Origin: Glaciecola sp. XM2
GTDB taxonomy: Bacteria > Pseudomonadota > Gammaproteobacteria > Enterobacterales > Alteromonadaceae
DNA: 64,000 nt
Assembly (NCBI RefSeq): GCF_018595715.1
Contig: NZ_JAHEOJ010000020.1
Location: 949,583-1,013,582, forward strand
Direction: 5' to 3'
Made by a program: the position numbers and the translations under genes. Below the pieces are notes generated by a model. That model saw only the letters and a list, made by a program, of their open reading frames with translations. It made no database searches and was not told the origin of the DNA. Positions 48,715-58,835 of the stretch are shown in pieces (position 1 is the first letter of the stretch; every line of letters starts with the position of its first letter).

Positions 48715-49569
48715 TTATAAGAGCGCTAGCCTTGACTGCAAAGGAGATTGATTGACGCCTTTTGCAACAAACCCCTTTATATCAGCGGGCAATTTACCCA
48801 ATACAGCATGTGCCATTGCTTCATCATTGAAGACAGCAAATACACTTGCTCCGGTACCTGTCATTCTCGACGGTGCGTAGTGTAACAACCACAGTAATAA
48901 ATTTGCAACTTTTGGTTCGCGATCACAGACTAATTTTTCACAGTCATTGGTCGTAGTCGCAAATCTATAATCCGAAAATTCAATTTCGGGCGTGTTTCGA
49001 GGCAAGTCAGGGTGGTTAAAAATGTCAGCGGTTGAAATATGGACCTTAGGCGTTGCTACCAAATAATAAGCTGTTTCTAGTTCGGCAGGGAAAATGTGTT
49101 CACCGACGCCTTGCGCAAAAGCGGTTTTACCCCTTACAAATATTGGCACATCAGCTCCCAAGGTAAGCGCAATCTCTTCAAGTGTTTGTTCGGTTAATCC
49201 ACACTGCCAAAATTGGTTGAGTGCCACCAGCGTAGTCGCTGCATTCGACGACCCGCCGCCGAGTCCACCGCCCATAGGGAGTGTCTTACGTACGTCTATA
49301 TCAATACCAAAATCAACCTGCTTATATGGGAGTAGGGCGCTCGCGGCTTTAAATATCAGGTTGTCTTCTTTGGCAAGCCCAGCGATGCTATCTCGCAGGA
49401 TAATCGTATTTTCAGGTGTCGATTTAAATCCAATTTCATCACCTTTATCTAATATTTGAAAAAGGCTTTGCAGTTTGTGATACCCGTTTTCATAGCGTCC
49501 GCAAATATGTAAAAACAGATTTATTTTTGCCGGGCTGGGCAAGTATGTGTAGGTGTTTGCATTGAACAT
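48715..49569 (-). CDS. ispE: 4-diphosphocytidyl-2-C-methyl-D-erythritol kinase
   Basis: 284 residues, GHMP kinase fold. Phosphorylates CDP-methylerythritol in the MEP isoprenoid pathway. SPAKINLFLHICGRYENGYH is seen at the N-terminus (quoted in part: PAKINLFLHICGR). The phosphate loop is PMGGGLGGGSSNAA and the C-terminal motif is MTGTGASVFA. It starts 4 nt after lolB ends, so the two are one unit. Confidence 0.98.
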   Translation of the reverse strand: MFNANTYTYLPSPAKINLFLHICGRYENGYHKLQSLFQILDKGDEIGFKSTPENTIILRDSIAGLAKEDNLIFKAASALLPYKQVDFGIDIDVRKTLPMGGGLGGGSSNAATTLVALNQFWQCGLTEQTLEEIALTLGADVPIFVRGKTAFAQGVGEHIFPAELETAYYLVATPKVHISTADIFNHPDLPRNTPEIEFSDYRFATTTNDCEKLVCDREPKVANLLLWLLHYAPSRMTGTGASVFAVFNDEAMAHAVLGKLPADIKGFVAKGVNQSPLQSRLALL

Positions 49570-49573
49570 TACG

Positions 49574-50221
49574 CTACTTCCATTTATCTATTCGTACTAT
49601 CAATCGGGTATTGGTTTGCACTTGTAGCAGGCGCATAGCGGTTGGCAACGTATAGTCATCTCCGTCAATAGAGAACTCTCCATAACGCGTATATTCAATT
49701 TGCCATTGTTGACCGTCCCTAGACGCGGTTGTAAAGCGTTTCACCAGGTCATTATCAAATCTAGCTTCTATTAGTTTGCTATCGACTTGCCCTTTCATCC
49801 ACTTGCTTAACTGCTCGATGGGCACTTGCCAACCGGTCACCTGATAAATTAGCGATGATGCTGAAGTATCTTGCCATTGCCTATCGTCTGCGTCGAGGGT
49901 TGCAATCTTTCCATCAAAACTCAAATTAGCAATACTGCTGCCGACGACGGTGGTCAGCAGCATATCTACTTGTTGTGCATCCTGTCGCCACGTCAAATTG
50001 GCACTTTTGCGCTCGTCAGGGGTGATAACGGCAAGTTTACCGTTAGCCTGCCAGCGCGATAGTGACTCTATTTTACCTTGCTGCACTTGCTCAAGGCTAA
50101 CGTCTGTTGGGCGAATTGCACAACCACTGAAGAATAATATGCAACTTAACGCAATGATTTTGTGAAAAGGAAAATTATGAGCGACGATAGGTATGTCCTT
50201 ATTTAATTGACAGTTAAACAA
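49574..50221 (-). CDS. lolB: Outer-membrane lipoprotein insertion factor LolB
   Basis: 215 residues as drawn from a TTG at 50221; no ATG or GTG lies upstream of the lipobox in frame, and no clear ribosome site fits this TTG, so the start is uncertain. Lipobox LFFSGC (Cys about 34) is followed by a LolB domain with LSRWQANGKLAV, LTWRQDAQQVDMLLTTVVGSS and VPIEQLSKWMKGQ. It accepts lipoproteins from LolA at the outer membrane. Divergent from hemA, as in E. coli. Confidence 0.92.
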   Translation of the reverse strand: MFNCQLNKDIPIVAHNFPFHKIIALSCILFFSGCAIRPTDVSLEQVQQGKIESLSRWQANGKLAVITPDERKSANLTWRQDAQQVDMLLTTVVGSSIANLSFDGKIATLDADDRQWQDTSASSLIYQVTGWQVPIEQLSKWMKGQVDSKLIEARFDNDLVKRFTTASRDGQQWQIEYTRYGEFSIDGDDYTLPTAMRLLQVQTNTRLIVRIDKWK

Positions 50222-50310
50222 GCGATTAAATCCAGTTATCCTTTTAATTATTTTAGGATTTTACTACAATGCGCTGTCTTTAAGTAAGCGCAAGTGCAAC
50301 AAAAACTTTA

Positions 50311-51618
50311 ATGCCGTTTTTTACCATAGGTTTAAACCATCAATCCGCACCCGTCGCGCTCAGGGAGAAAGTCGCCTTCACGCCCGATAAACTAGTGGAT
50401 GCCTTGTCCTCTTTCCGTAGCAAAAACGAAGATAATGAACTGGTCATTTTATCTACCTGTAACCGCACCGAGCTATACGTTAACAGCGATGAATTAGACC
50501 TTCAGCAAACGTTAAGTTGGCTTGCTGATATTCACGGTATTGAACCCACTACCATATCCGATCATCTATACCACCATAGCGAAATCGACGCGGTAGAGCA
50601 TTTAATGAGAGTTGCTGCAGGCTTAGACTCATTGATTTTAGGTGAGCCCCAAATTCTAGGGCAAGTAAAGCAATCCTTTATGGAGGCGAAGCGAGCTGGC
50701 ACAATCAACAGTCACTTCGACAAATTGTTTCAAACGACCTTTGCTGTGGCGAAGCAGGTGCGCAGTCAAACGGATATAGGTGCAAGTGCCGTCTCGGTGG
50801 CATATGCAGCAGTGCAGCTTACCAAACAAATTTTTTCGGCGATTGATAAGAGCAACATATTGCTAGTCGGCGCGGGCGAAACCATCGAGCTGGTAGCTAG
50901 GCATCTGCAGCAGGCTAATGCAAAATCGATTACGGTAGCCAACCGTACCTTGAAAAACGCTGAAGCGTTGGCAGGCGAGCTTGGCGGCACCGCGATTACT
51001 ATCAGTCAAATACCGGCGCACCTGCATCAAGCCGACGTGGTAATCAGTTCCACCGCCAGTGCATTGCCATTAATTGGTAAGGGCATGGTTGAATCGGCCT
51101 TAAAGTTGCGCAAGCACAAGCCCATTTTGTTATTAGATTTGGCGGTTCCCAGAGATATAGAGCATGAAGTAAGCGATTTAGACGATGCTTATTTATATAC
51201 TGTTGATGACTTACAAGATATTATTGAGCAGAACATTGCAAATAGGGAGCAGGCCGCTCAACAAGCCTTAGCGTTAATCAAGCAACGAGTTGAGATCTTT
51301 GCGCAATGGCAGCATCAGTCTCGCCATGTTGATGTGATCAAGTCATATCGAGAACAATCAGAAGCCCTTCGCGATTCGTTGACGCAAAAAGCGCTGCAGC
51401 GCATTAGCAATGGAGAGGAGGCACAACAGGTGCTTCAAGAGCTTAGCTATAAAATCAGTCAACAAATGATGCATGGCCCCACAAAGGCACTGCAGGTGGC
51501 CATTAAAGAAAAACAAACCGATAGTTTGGCGCTACTTATGAATGCTTTGAACTTAGATAGCGACCCAGTGCTGAATGATGAAAGCAGCACATCTGGTGAT
51601 AAAACAGGAATCAAATGA
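50311..51618 (+). CDS. hemA: Glutamyl-tRNA reductase
   Basis: 435 residues. First step of C5 heme synthesis: reduces glutamyl-tRNA with NADPH. The catalytic Cys is in [12 protein letters not shown] (about residue 50). [17 protein letters not shown] binds substrate, [13 protein letters not shown] is the NADPH motif, and a C-terminal dimer helix follows. It overlaps prfA by 4 nt (ATGA). Confidence 0.98.
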   Translation: MPFFTIGLNHQSAPVALREKVAFTPDKLVDALSSFRSKNEDNELVILSTCNRTELYVNSDELDLQQTLSWLADIHGIEPTTISDHLYHHSEIDAVEHLMRVAAGLDSLILGEPQILGQVKQSFMEAKRAGTINSHFDKLFQTTFAVAKQVRSQTDIGASAVSVAYAAVQLTKQIFSAIDKSNILLVGAGETIELVARHLQQANAKSITVANRTLKNAEALAGELGGTAITISQIPAHLHQADVVISSTASALPLIGKGMVESALKLRKHKPILLLDLAVPRDIEHEVSDLDDAYLYTVDDLQDIIEQNIANREQAAQQALALIKQRVEIFAQWQHQSRHVDVIKSYREQSEALRDSLTQKALQRISNGEEAQQVLQELSYKISQQMMHGPTKALQVAIKEKQTDSLALLMNALNLDSDPVLNDESSTSGDKTGIK

Positions 51619-52700
51619 AACAGTCAGTAGTAGCAAAGTTAGAATCGTTAGTAGAGCGTTTTGAAGAAGTTCAGGCCTTGCTTGGCGACCCCGGGATCAT
51701 TGCGGACCAAGACAAGTTCAGAGCGCTATCGAAAGAGTTTTCGCAACTTGAAGAAGTCGTAAAGCAGTTTGGTGCGTTTCAAGCCGCGCAGGCCGATATT
51801 GAATCGGCACTAGAAATGCTGCAAGAAAACGATGCCGAGATGCGAGAGATGGCCCAAGAAGAGCTTAAAGAAGCCAAGCAGCTCACTCAAGAGCTAGAAA
51901 CGTCTTTGCAAATCTTATTGCTTCCTAAAGATCCTAACGACGACAACAGCTGCTTTTTAGAAATTCGAGCAGGTGCCGGTGGTGATGAGGCGGCGATTTT
52001 TGCGGGCGACTTGTTTAGAATGTATAGCCGTTATGCAGAGCAATTAGGTTGGCGCGTAGAAGTGGTCAACGCCAATGAGGGCGAGCATGGGGGTTATAAA
52101 GAGATTATTGCCAATGTTTCGGGAGAAGGAGCATACGGGGTAATGAAATTTGAGTCGGGCGGACATCGTGTTCAGCGTGTTCCAGAAACTGAATCGCAAG
52201 GCCGTATCCATACTTCTGCATGCACCATCGCGGTGCTTCCGGAGATACCGGAATCTCAAGCGATTGAAATTAATTCAGCAGACTTGCGTATTGATACATT
52301 TAGAGCTTCCGGCGCAGGTGGTCAGCACGTAAACAAGACCGACTCAGCGATTCGTTTAACACACTTGCCAACCGGTGTGGTAGTAGAATGTCAGGACGAA
52401 CGTTCGCAGCACAAAAACCGAGCTAAGGCGATGTCGGTTTTGCAGGCCCGCTTAAACCAAATGGAACAAGATAAGCGCGCCGCAGAAGAAGCAAGCACCC
52501 GCAAAAGCTTGGTGGGAAGTGGTGATCGCTCAGAAAGGATCCGAACTTATAACTTCCCACAAGGCAGGGTTACAGACCACCGCATCAATCTGACGCTTTA
52601 TAAATTAGACGATATTATCGCCGGTGATCTTGGCGCGCTGTCTGAGCCAATCAGGCAAGAACATCAGGCTGACCTACTCGCATCCTTATCTGGCGAGTAA
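51615..52700 (+). CDS. prfA: Peptide chain release factor 1
   Basis: 361 residues. Reads UAA and UAG stop codons. Contains the catalytic GGQ in [15 protein letters not shown] and the flanking [13 protein letters not shown] block. The codon-recognition tip PxT sequence, expected in the middle domain, is represented by [14 protein letters not shown] (RF1-type). Its Gln is methylated by the product of the next gene. Confidence 0.98.
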   Translation: MKQSVVAKLESLVERFEEVQALLGDPGIIADQDKFRALSKEFSQLEEVVKQFGAFQAAQADIESALEMLQENDAEMREMAQEELKEAKQLTQELETSLQILLLPKDPNDDNSCFLEIRAGAGGDEAAIFAGDLFRMYSRYAEQLGWRVEVVNANEGEHGGYKEIIANVSGEGAYGVMKFESGGHRVQRVPETESQGRIHTSACTIAVLPEIPESQAIEINSADLRIDTFRASGAGGQHVNKTDSAIRLTHLPTGVVVECQDERSQHKNRAKAMSVLQARLNQMEQDKRAAEEASTRKSLVGSGDRSERIRTYNFPQGRVTDHRINLTLYKLDDIIAGDLGALSEPIRQEHQADLLASLSGE

Positions 52701-52706
52701 TAAACG

Positions 52707-53570
52707 GTGGGCTTGAGCCAAACAACCGTTAGTGCTGCCCTTGAAAGTGCAAAGTTACAGCTCACTGACAATGACTCGTTGACCTTTAGTGAGCCTGCCC
52801 TTGAAGCACGCCTGTTGTTTGAGCACATTAGTGGACACGGTCACACATGGCAGATTGTTCATGCCGATGACTATTTAACCCAAGCGCAGCATCTTGCGTT
52901 TGATGCTGTATTAAAAGAGCGACTTGCCGGAAAGCCCATTGCATTTATTACCGGCAAGCAGGCATTTTGGACTCTTGAGCTCGCCGTTTCCCCCTGTACA
53001 CTTATTCCTAGACAAGATACTGAAACGCTCGTTGAGGTGTGTCTGAGTGCAGACATGCCAGCCCATGCAAAGGTACTGGATTTAGGCACTGGTACGGGCG
53101 CGATTGCTTTGTCGCTAGCGAAAGAGCGCCCGCAATGGCAGGTGGTTGGGGTTGATGCTATAGACGAAGCGGTTGAGCTCGCACGAAACAACGCCACGGC
53201 TAACGGGCTAAAAGCGCATTTTTTAAAAAGCGACTGGTTTAATGCCCTTGCGCATCAACAGTTCGACATGATTGTCAGCAACCCTCCATACGTTGAAAGC
53301 AACAGTCGTTATTTGCAACAAGGCGACTTACGTTTTGAGCCTCACACTGCGCTAGTATCGGGTGAAGATGGCTTAGAGGATATTCGATTTATTATTCAGC
53401 ATGCACCTTCTTATTTGCATAACGACGGTTGGTTGCTCTTTGAGCACGGCAAAGACCAAGCTGATTCGATTGCAGATTTACTAAAGGCGCGAGGTTTCGT
53501 GCAAATTCAACACAAAAAAGACTATAATGACCTCACGCGGGTGTCGTTTGCAAAATGGCAGAATACATAA
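52707..53570 (+). CDS. prmC: Release factor glutamine methyltransferase
   Basis: 287 residues from a GTG at 52707, 6 nt after prfA; a TTG at 52713 is an alternative. Methylates the GGQ glutamine of RF1 and RF2. The N-terminal helical domain is followed by a SAM domain with VLDLGTGTGAIALSLA (about 110-125) and catalytic NPPY in MIVSNPPYVES. Confidence 0.97.
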   Translation: MGLSQTTVSAALESAKLQLTDNDSLTFSEPALEARLLFEHISGHGHTWQIVHADDYLTQAQHLAFDAVLKERLAGKPIAFITGKQAFWTLELAVSPCTLIPRQDTETLVEVCLSADMPAHAKVLDLGTGTGAIALSLAKERPQWQVVGVDAIDEAVELARNNATANGLKAHFLKSDWFNALAHQQFDMIVSNPPYVESNSRYLQQGDLRFEPHTALVSGEDGLEDIRFIIQHAPSYLHNDGWLLFEHGKDQADSIADLLKARGFVQIQHKKDYNDLTRVSFAKWQNT

Positions 53571-53682
53571 TGTTAAAGTGGCTTGCAGCCGGCGTTATCT
53601 AACTGGCAAAAGATTTTACTGTACTGACCTGAAATGCAATGCATGCAGTACTAATAACAACAATAATAAATGAGATTTGATC

Positions 53683-54057
53683 ATGTACGAAACAGCAAAA
53701 ACCTTACACTTAAGTGCAGCAATATTAACCTTCGTTTTCTTTATTATCCGCTTCGCATTGCTTATGAAAGCATCTCCAGCATTGCAAAAGAAATGGCTAA
53801 AAATTACCCCGCATATTGCAGACACACTTTTGCTTATCACTATCGTAGTCATGATTGTCATGAGCAGCGTATATCCGTTTGTAAATGGTTGGGCCTCATC
53901 AAAACTGGCAGGGCTGGTGTTTTACATCTTATCTATCGCTTTTACCTTAAGATGGGCAAAAAACAATGTATGGCGCATTGTTGGCGCAGTAAGTGCCGTA
54001 TTTTGGTTTTACATGACAGCACGCTTAGGTCTAGTCGGCCCAGCGGCATTTGCGTAA
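53683..54057 (+). CDS. SirB-family inner-membrane protein
   Basis: 124 residues from ATG 53683 (a TTG two codons earlier is less likely). Four membrane segments, with family features KTLHLSAAILTFVFFIIRF and PHIADTLLLIT. SirB2/YchQ proteins are found between prmC and kdsA in E. coli, as here; their molecular role is unknown. The companion ychA/sirB1 gene found there is absent. Confidence 0.9.
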   Translation: MYETAKTLHLSAAILTFVFFIIRFALLMKASPALQKKWLKITPHIADTLLLITIVVMIVMSSVYPFVNGWASSKLAGLVFYILSIAFTLRWAKNNVWRIVGAVSAVFWFYMTARLGLVGPAAFA

Positions 54058-54927
<870 letters not shown>

Positions 54928-54947
54928 AACACAGGGAAGGTAGAAAG

Positions 54948-55034
54948 ATGTTTTCGTGGTTCGATGCAGTGTATTTATGGCATCAAGACATTAGCAGCAG
55001 GCGCATAGCTAGCCATGTTTCATCGCGACTCTAA
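54948..55034 (+). CDS. 28-residue upstream small ORF before cyclase-like gene
   Basis: The ATG at 54948 has GGGAAGG nearby, a better ribosome site than the cyclase-like gene itself has. The frame (start MFSWFDAVYLWHQD) ends at TAA 55032-55034, overlapping the next start by 20 bases in another frame. It could be a leader peptide that couples translation, or a relic of a longer gene. No homology recognised. Confidence 0.4.
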   Translation: MFSWFDAVYLWHQDISSRRIASHVSSRL

Positions 55035-56250
55035 CACTTTTAGTTTTAACACCAAAGAACACGTGATGTATTCGCGGCGCGCTATTTTGCGCCGCGTAAC
55101 GTATTTGCTTTTACTGGTCACTTTTTTGCAGGCTGGCAAATGGTTGTTTTTGCCAGAATCCGTATCTCAGCAGTATTCATTAACACTTCATCTTATGAAT
55201 ACTCTTTTGCATGCCACCAGCTTTATCATTTGTTTATACCTTTTTAGACGAAAGCTCTTTAACCTTGGCAAATGGTTGTTACAAATTTCCTTTATTAGTT
55301 TTATTACCACCGCTAACCTGCTTTGGTATAACGATATCGCTCTGCAGTACTTTTATTTGTTGGCTATTTTTATCAGTGGCTTTATGTTCAGTGAGCGAGA
55401 AACAAAATATTTTTTACTTTTCTGCGCTTTATATCTGTGTTTGTTTTTGATCTTTCAGTATCTCTATATGGCTGCAATGCAAGCACAAGTGGCGACAATG
55501 ATTTTGCCTATGATAAACAGCGCCGTGCTCGCAGGGTCTTGTTTTAGTTGTGCATGGCTAGTGCGCAAAATGACCTTATCAAATTGGAAGAAGGCGCAAA
55601 ACTTCTCTACATCGCAGACGAATTTAATCTACAAAGTTTTTCCAGAGCGTATCTCAGGTAAGCTCATTTCATTGCAACCGAAGAACCAAGTGCCTGCGCA
55701 AGATTTAATGTATGAATCTCCCATGAGTATCGTTTTTTTATGTGTGCTAAATGGAGCTCGCTTTATGCAGGAGCATGGCGAGGCTAAGGCGCTTGAGTTT
55801 TTTGATGAACTGTATGCAAGCTTTGATGAGAAAATTAAAGCGTCTGCGTGTTTACGCATAAAACTGCAGGGAGACCAATACGTCTTTGTAAGTGAACAAA
55901 AGCAAGGGCTAGACCCAGCCAAAGTGTGCAAATGCCTCACTCTGGTGCGTGATTTACATCGGATCTTTTATGAAAAGGCTAAGGGCACATCGCTCATATT
56001 AAGATGTGGTGTTGCCACCGGTGAAGTATCTGCAGGTATTGTAAACCTTGGACGTCCCAGTTTCGACGTTTGGGGAGAGTCAGTTGTATTAGCGTCAAGA
56101 CTCGAAAAGAGTTGTCAAACCATGCATGTTCATTGTGATGAACAAACCTATCAATTAGCCAAAGAGCGTTTTTATTTTAACAATCCCTCAGAGTGGAATT
56201 TTAAAGGTGTGGGCAAAGTCATGACACATCAAATGCGCCTTGCTGGCTAA
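55015..56250 (+). CDS. Membrane class III cyclase-like protein, probably degenerate
   Basis: 411 residues. About six membrane helices (28-185) precede a class III nucleotidyl cyclase domain (about 235-410). The second metal Asp is kept (D287 in LQGDQYV), as are K283, D351 in FDVWGES and R362. The first metal Asp position is Cys243 (VFLCVLNG instead of a FxDI-type motif), and the catalytic Asn of VNxASR is Val358 (VVLASR). Catalysis by the normal mechanism is therefore unlikely. It may be a pseudo-cyclase sensor. The start at 55015 lacks a ribosome site; ATG 55066 just before RRAILRR is an alternative, and an upstream ORF overlaps it. Confidence 0.78.
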   Translation: MFHRDSNTFSFNTKEHVMYSRRAILRRVTYLLLLVTFLQAGKWLFLPESVSQQYSLTLHLMNTLLHATSFIICLYLFRRKLFNLGKWLLQISFISFITTANLLWYNDIALQYFYLLAIFISGFMFSERETKYFLLFCALYLCLFLIFQYLYMAAMQAQVATMILPMINSAVLAGSCFSCAWLVRKMTLSNWKKAQNFSTSQTNLIYKVFPERISGKLISLQPKNQVPAQDLMYESPMSIVFLCVLNGARFMQEHGEAKALEFFDELYASFDEKIKASACLRIKLQGDQYVFVSEQKQGLDPAKVCKCLTLVRDLHRIFYEKAKGTSLILRCGVATGEVSAGIVNLGRPSFDVWGESVVLASRLEKSCQTMHVHCDEQTYQLAKERFYFNNPSEWNFKGVGKVMTHQMRLAG

Positions 56251-56280
56251 AGTAAATAAGAGAACGAAAAAGGAGTCTGC

Positions 56281-56709
56281 ATGCATATCGTATGTTCACA
56301 CTGTGGGGCTATCAACAGAATACCTGCCGATAAAAGTCACTTGAACGCTAAGTGCGGGCATTGCCGGCATGCGGTGTATCAAGGCCAGCCTGTTGATTTG
56401 ACAGATGCTAACTTTTTTAGATTCATTGAAAAAAACGATCTTCCAATAGTCGTCGACTTTTGGGCTGATTGGTGTGGGCCGTGCAAGGCGATGGCACCCG
56501 CATTTTCATCTGTTGCTGCACAATCAGAGAGTTTACTGTTTGCGAAAGTAAATACTCAGAGCGAGCAAAATGTGTCCGCTCAAGCGACCATTCGCTCTAT
56601 CCCTACATTGATATTTTTTCATAAAGGCGAAGAAGTAGACCGCATTTCAGGGGCGTTGGGCGAGTCTCAACTTAAGCAGTGGATTATGCAGTGTGTCGGG
56701 AAGCTTTAA
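56281..56709 (+). CDS. trxC: Thioredoxin 2
   Basis: 142 residues. The N-terminal zinc finger (C5, C8, C25, C28) distinguishes TrxC from TrxA. The thioredoxin domain has the active site WCGPC with C65 and C68 and the cis-proline in SIPTL. Cytosolic disulfide reductase. AAGGAG precedes the ATG. It is the last backbone gene before the integron remnant, whose integrase pseudogene ends 22 bp away. Confidence 0.96.
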   Translation: MHIVCSHCGAINRIPADKSHLNAKCGHCRHAVYQGQPVDLTDANFFRFIEKNDLPIVVDFWADWCGPCKAMAPAFSSVAAQSESLLFAKVNTQSEQNVSAQATIRSIPTLIFFHKGEEVDRISGALGESQLKQWIMQCVGKL

Positions 56710-56731
56710 TGACGCGAGACACCAGGGCCGG

Positions 56732-57172
56732 TTAGTTCTCTTGTAATTTAAGCAACTCTGCTTTTCGCAAACCACTGCCATATAGTCATGAAAACATCAG
56801 TTTATATTGAGGCCTCATAAGGCCAATGATTGAGATGGCTTCTTTGTGAGACAGTACAGTTGGCACTCTTCTAGGAGCCCTTGCTCTGACTGTATCAGGT
56901 AGAAGTGTTAACTCTCTTTCGAAGATATGTTTATACATAAACACAATCGCGCATAATGCTAAGTTTTGTGTGGATGAAGTTACTTCTCGGTTCACAGCAA
57001 GATGTGTCAAAAACTGTGTCACTTCTTGTTCGCCAAGATCTTTAGGATGCCGTTTTTGATTAAACAAAATGAAACGCTTTATCCACAAAAGATAAGTTTT
57101 CTCGGTTTGTATTGAATAATGCTTTGTTCTCATGACGTGTCGAATGCTCTCTAAAAATGGTGAATTAGCCAT
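56732..57172 (-). pseudogene. Integron integrase intI, nonsense-mutated and 3'-truncated
   Basis: The N-terminal 128 residues match integron tyrosine recombinases (SIQTEKTYLLWIKRFILFN, FLTHLAVNREVTSSTQNLAL split here, RRVPTVLSHKEA). An in-frame TGA at 56786-56788 interrupts the frame after KLMFS. Directly beyond it, still in frame, is LYGSGLRKAELLKLQEN, which contains the first catalytic Arg region, and then TAA at 56732. The C-terminal half (HxxR and the nucleophile Tyr) is missing. AAGGAG lies seven bases before the ATG, so the 5' end is intact. An IntI is usually about 320 residues. Orientation away from the cassettes is normal for integrons. Confidence 0.88.
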
Positions 57173-57291
57173 TATTGACTCCTTTTTTGCGGTAGATACT
57201 GTAGGTGTTAAGTAAACCGCATTCTACAAAAGGGGCAATCGGCCTAAAGGTCAGTTAACTCCTGTATTTAAGGCTAGATTTAATCTTGTTG

Positions 57292-57311
57292 TTACTATGC
57301 GTGCATAGTAA
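57292..57311. repeat. 20-bp near-palindrome, copy 1
   Basis: TTACTATGCG / TGCATAGTAA: palindrome with one mismatch, 93 bp (start to start) left of a perfect copy, both followed by ACG within six bases. Candidate operator in the integron promoter region. Confidence 0.6.
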
Positions 57312-57384
57312 GCACGTTTTTACATTGGCGATATCATTCTAGGTGACTGTTTTTAATGCGTTTAAGAAAAAATGATGGGCGGTG

Positions 57385-57404
57385 TTACTATGCATGCATA
57401 GTAA
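57385..57404. repeat. 20-bp perfect palindrome, copy 2
   Basis: TTACTATGCA / TGCATAGTAA, exact self-complement. With copy 1 it forms a spaced pair between intI and attI. Confidence 0.65.
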
Positions 57405-57582
57405 ATACGTAAACAATTGTAGAAATTGTCATCAAAAAAATAGTAAGCTATTGAAATTAAATAGGTATGGAGCCTTTGTGAAATGAACTTATCTCGCAGT
57501 TACAATGCGGTCTCCATAATAAGTTAATGAAATGGGCGCCTCCGACAATTGTCTAATATGGCAACTTATTTAGGAGGAATAT

Positions 57583-58608
57583 ATGGAAAAAGTAACTACC
57601 TTAGGTGTCGACTTAGCTAAAACAATATTTCAAGTATGCGGCATGACAAGTCATGGGAAAGTTGTTTTTAATAAAAAGCTAAGGCGAAATCAATTTTTGA
57701 AGTTTGTTTGTCAACTTCCCAAGTGTACCGTCGGAATGGAGGCTTGTAGCAGTTCTCACTATTGGGCGAGAGAGTTAATCAAATTGGGCTATGATGCAAA
57801 GTTAATGGCTCCTCAATTCGTCAAACCCTACGTAAAAACGAACAAAAATGATGCAGCTGATGCACAAGCTATATGTGAAGCCGTAACAAGACCCTCGATG
57901 CGCTTTGTGGATGTTAAAACGGATATGCAGCAAGCTTTATTGTTGTTGCACCGAGATAGAAGTGGCTTGATAAGAGATAGAACGTCTTTAGTTAATCGCT
58001 TACGTGCCAGTATGGCCGAGTTTGGCGTTATTGCACCGCAAGGCATAAACAAGCTTAGAGAATGGTTAGTTCACGACTATGGTAAGTTCGAAGATTTATT
58101 ACCAATACCCATGCAACATCAAGTCAAAAGGTTTTCCGATAGACTGCGATTAATAGATAACGATATCAAAACGCTTGAAGACGAGGTTTCTTTTCATACT
58201 CGTGATGACAAAAATTATGAGCGTTTGTTGAAGATACCAGGCGTAGGAACGTTAACTGCATCTGCATTAGTTGCGACAATCGGGAGTGCATCGTCTTTTA
58301 AAAATGGTAGGCAGTTAGCTGCATGGCTAGGTTTAGTGCCAAGACAACATTCTAGTGGCGGCAAACAACAACTCTTTGGTATAAGCAAGAGAGGTGATGT
58401 TTATTTACGAACGCTGTTAATTCATGGCGCTCGTGCGATGGTTAGACACTTAAATCCACGACGGCAAATAAGCCATTGGATCAATCAGATGCTAAGCCGA
58501 ACCCATAAGAATAAAGTGATAGTAGCCGTAGCGAATAAGATTGCTCGAATAGTCTGGGCCGTAATGCATAAAGAAGTAGACTATGATGACGCTTGCGTGG
58601 CAAGCTAA
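57583..58608 (+). CDS. IS110-family transposase (IS1111 group)
   Basis: 341 residues. The N-terminal RuvC-like DEDD catalytic set is D10 in LGVDLAK, E53 in GMEACSSS, and D90 and D93 in KNDAADA. The C-terminal Tnp domain has KIPGVGTLTASAL, AAWLGLVPRQHSSGGK with the conserved Ser, and GDVYLRTLLIHGARA. AGGAGG precedes the ATG. Full length and apparently intact. These recombinases use a bridge RNA encoded in the element's non-coding end; in this group it is expected in the 3' region at 58609-58835. Confidence 0.95.
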   Translation: MEKVTTLGVDLAKTIFQVCGMTSHGKVVFNKKLRRNQFLKFVCQLPKCTVGMEACSSSHYWARELIKLGYDAKLMAPQFVKPYVKTNKNDAADAQAICEAVTRPSMRFVDVKTDMQQALLLLHRDRSGLIRDRTSLVNRLRASMAEFGVIAPQGINKLREWLVHDYGKFEDLLPIPMQHQVKRFSDRLRLIDNDIKTLEDEVSFHTRDDKNYERLLKIPGVGTLTASALVATIGSASSFKNGRQLAAWLGLVPRQHSSGGKQQLFGISKRGDVYLRTLLIHGARAMVRHLNPRRQISHWINQMLSRTHKNKVIVAVANKIARIVWAVMHKEVDYDDACVAS

Positions 58609-58835
58609 TAAGTAAATATAAACACGCCGAGGTTACGCAGGCAATAATGCGTGATGACAAATAAGATAAAATCTAGACTAAATAACACTGACCCTAACAT
58701 AGCTACTAAGATAGCGATAAGTTGATAAGTATTTAGTCTGCGAATTTCATCAGGGATACAGCGCCATAAGCTGATAAAAAATCCGAATAGATGACAGTAA
58801 TCTTAATTTGCCTTACAAAAATTGCTTGCATAATA
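58609..58835 (+). ncRNA. Candidate bridge-RNA region of the IS1111 element
   Basis: Non-coding 3' part of the element. IS110-family elements encode a guide (bridge) RNA in their longer non-coding end. I have not drawn its structure; the assignment is positional. Confidence 0.3.

Larger units (their letters stand above)
57173..57511. other. intI-attI intergenic region
   Basis: About 340 bp without a gene. It should contain the intI promoter and the cassette promoter. It holds two related 20-bp palindromes (listed separately). A CTG-N10-TAG sequence at 57261-57276 is one base short of a LexA box. Confidence 0.5.

Noticed and set aside
57261..57276. LexA-like box (CTG-N10-TAG) near intI
   Set aside because: One half-site base is wrong and the interior is not the usual alternating A/T pattern.
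57466..57475. TATGGAGCCT as the left end of the IS110 element
   Set aside because: It pairs with the right end only with a gap; the 12-bp pair at 57532-57543 is better and gives the expected element layout.
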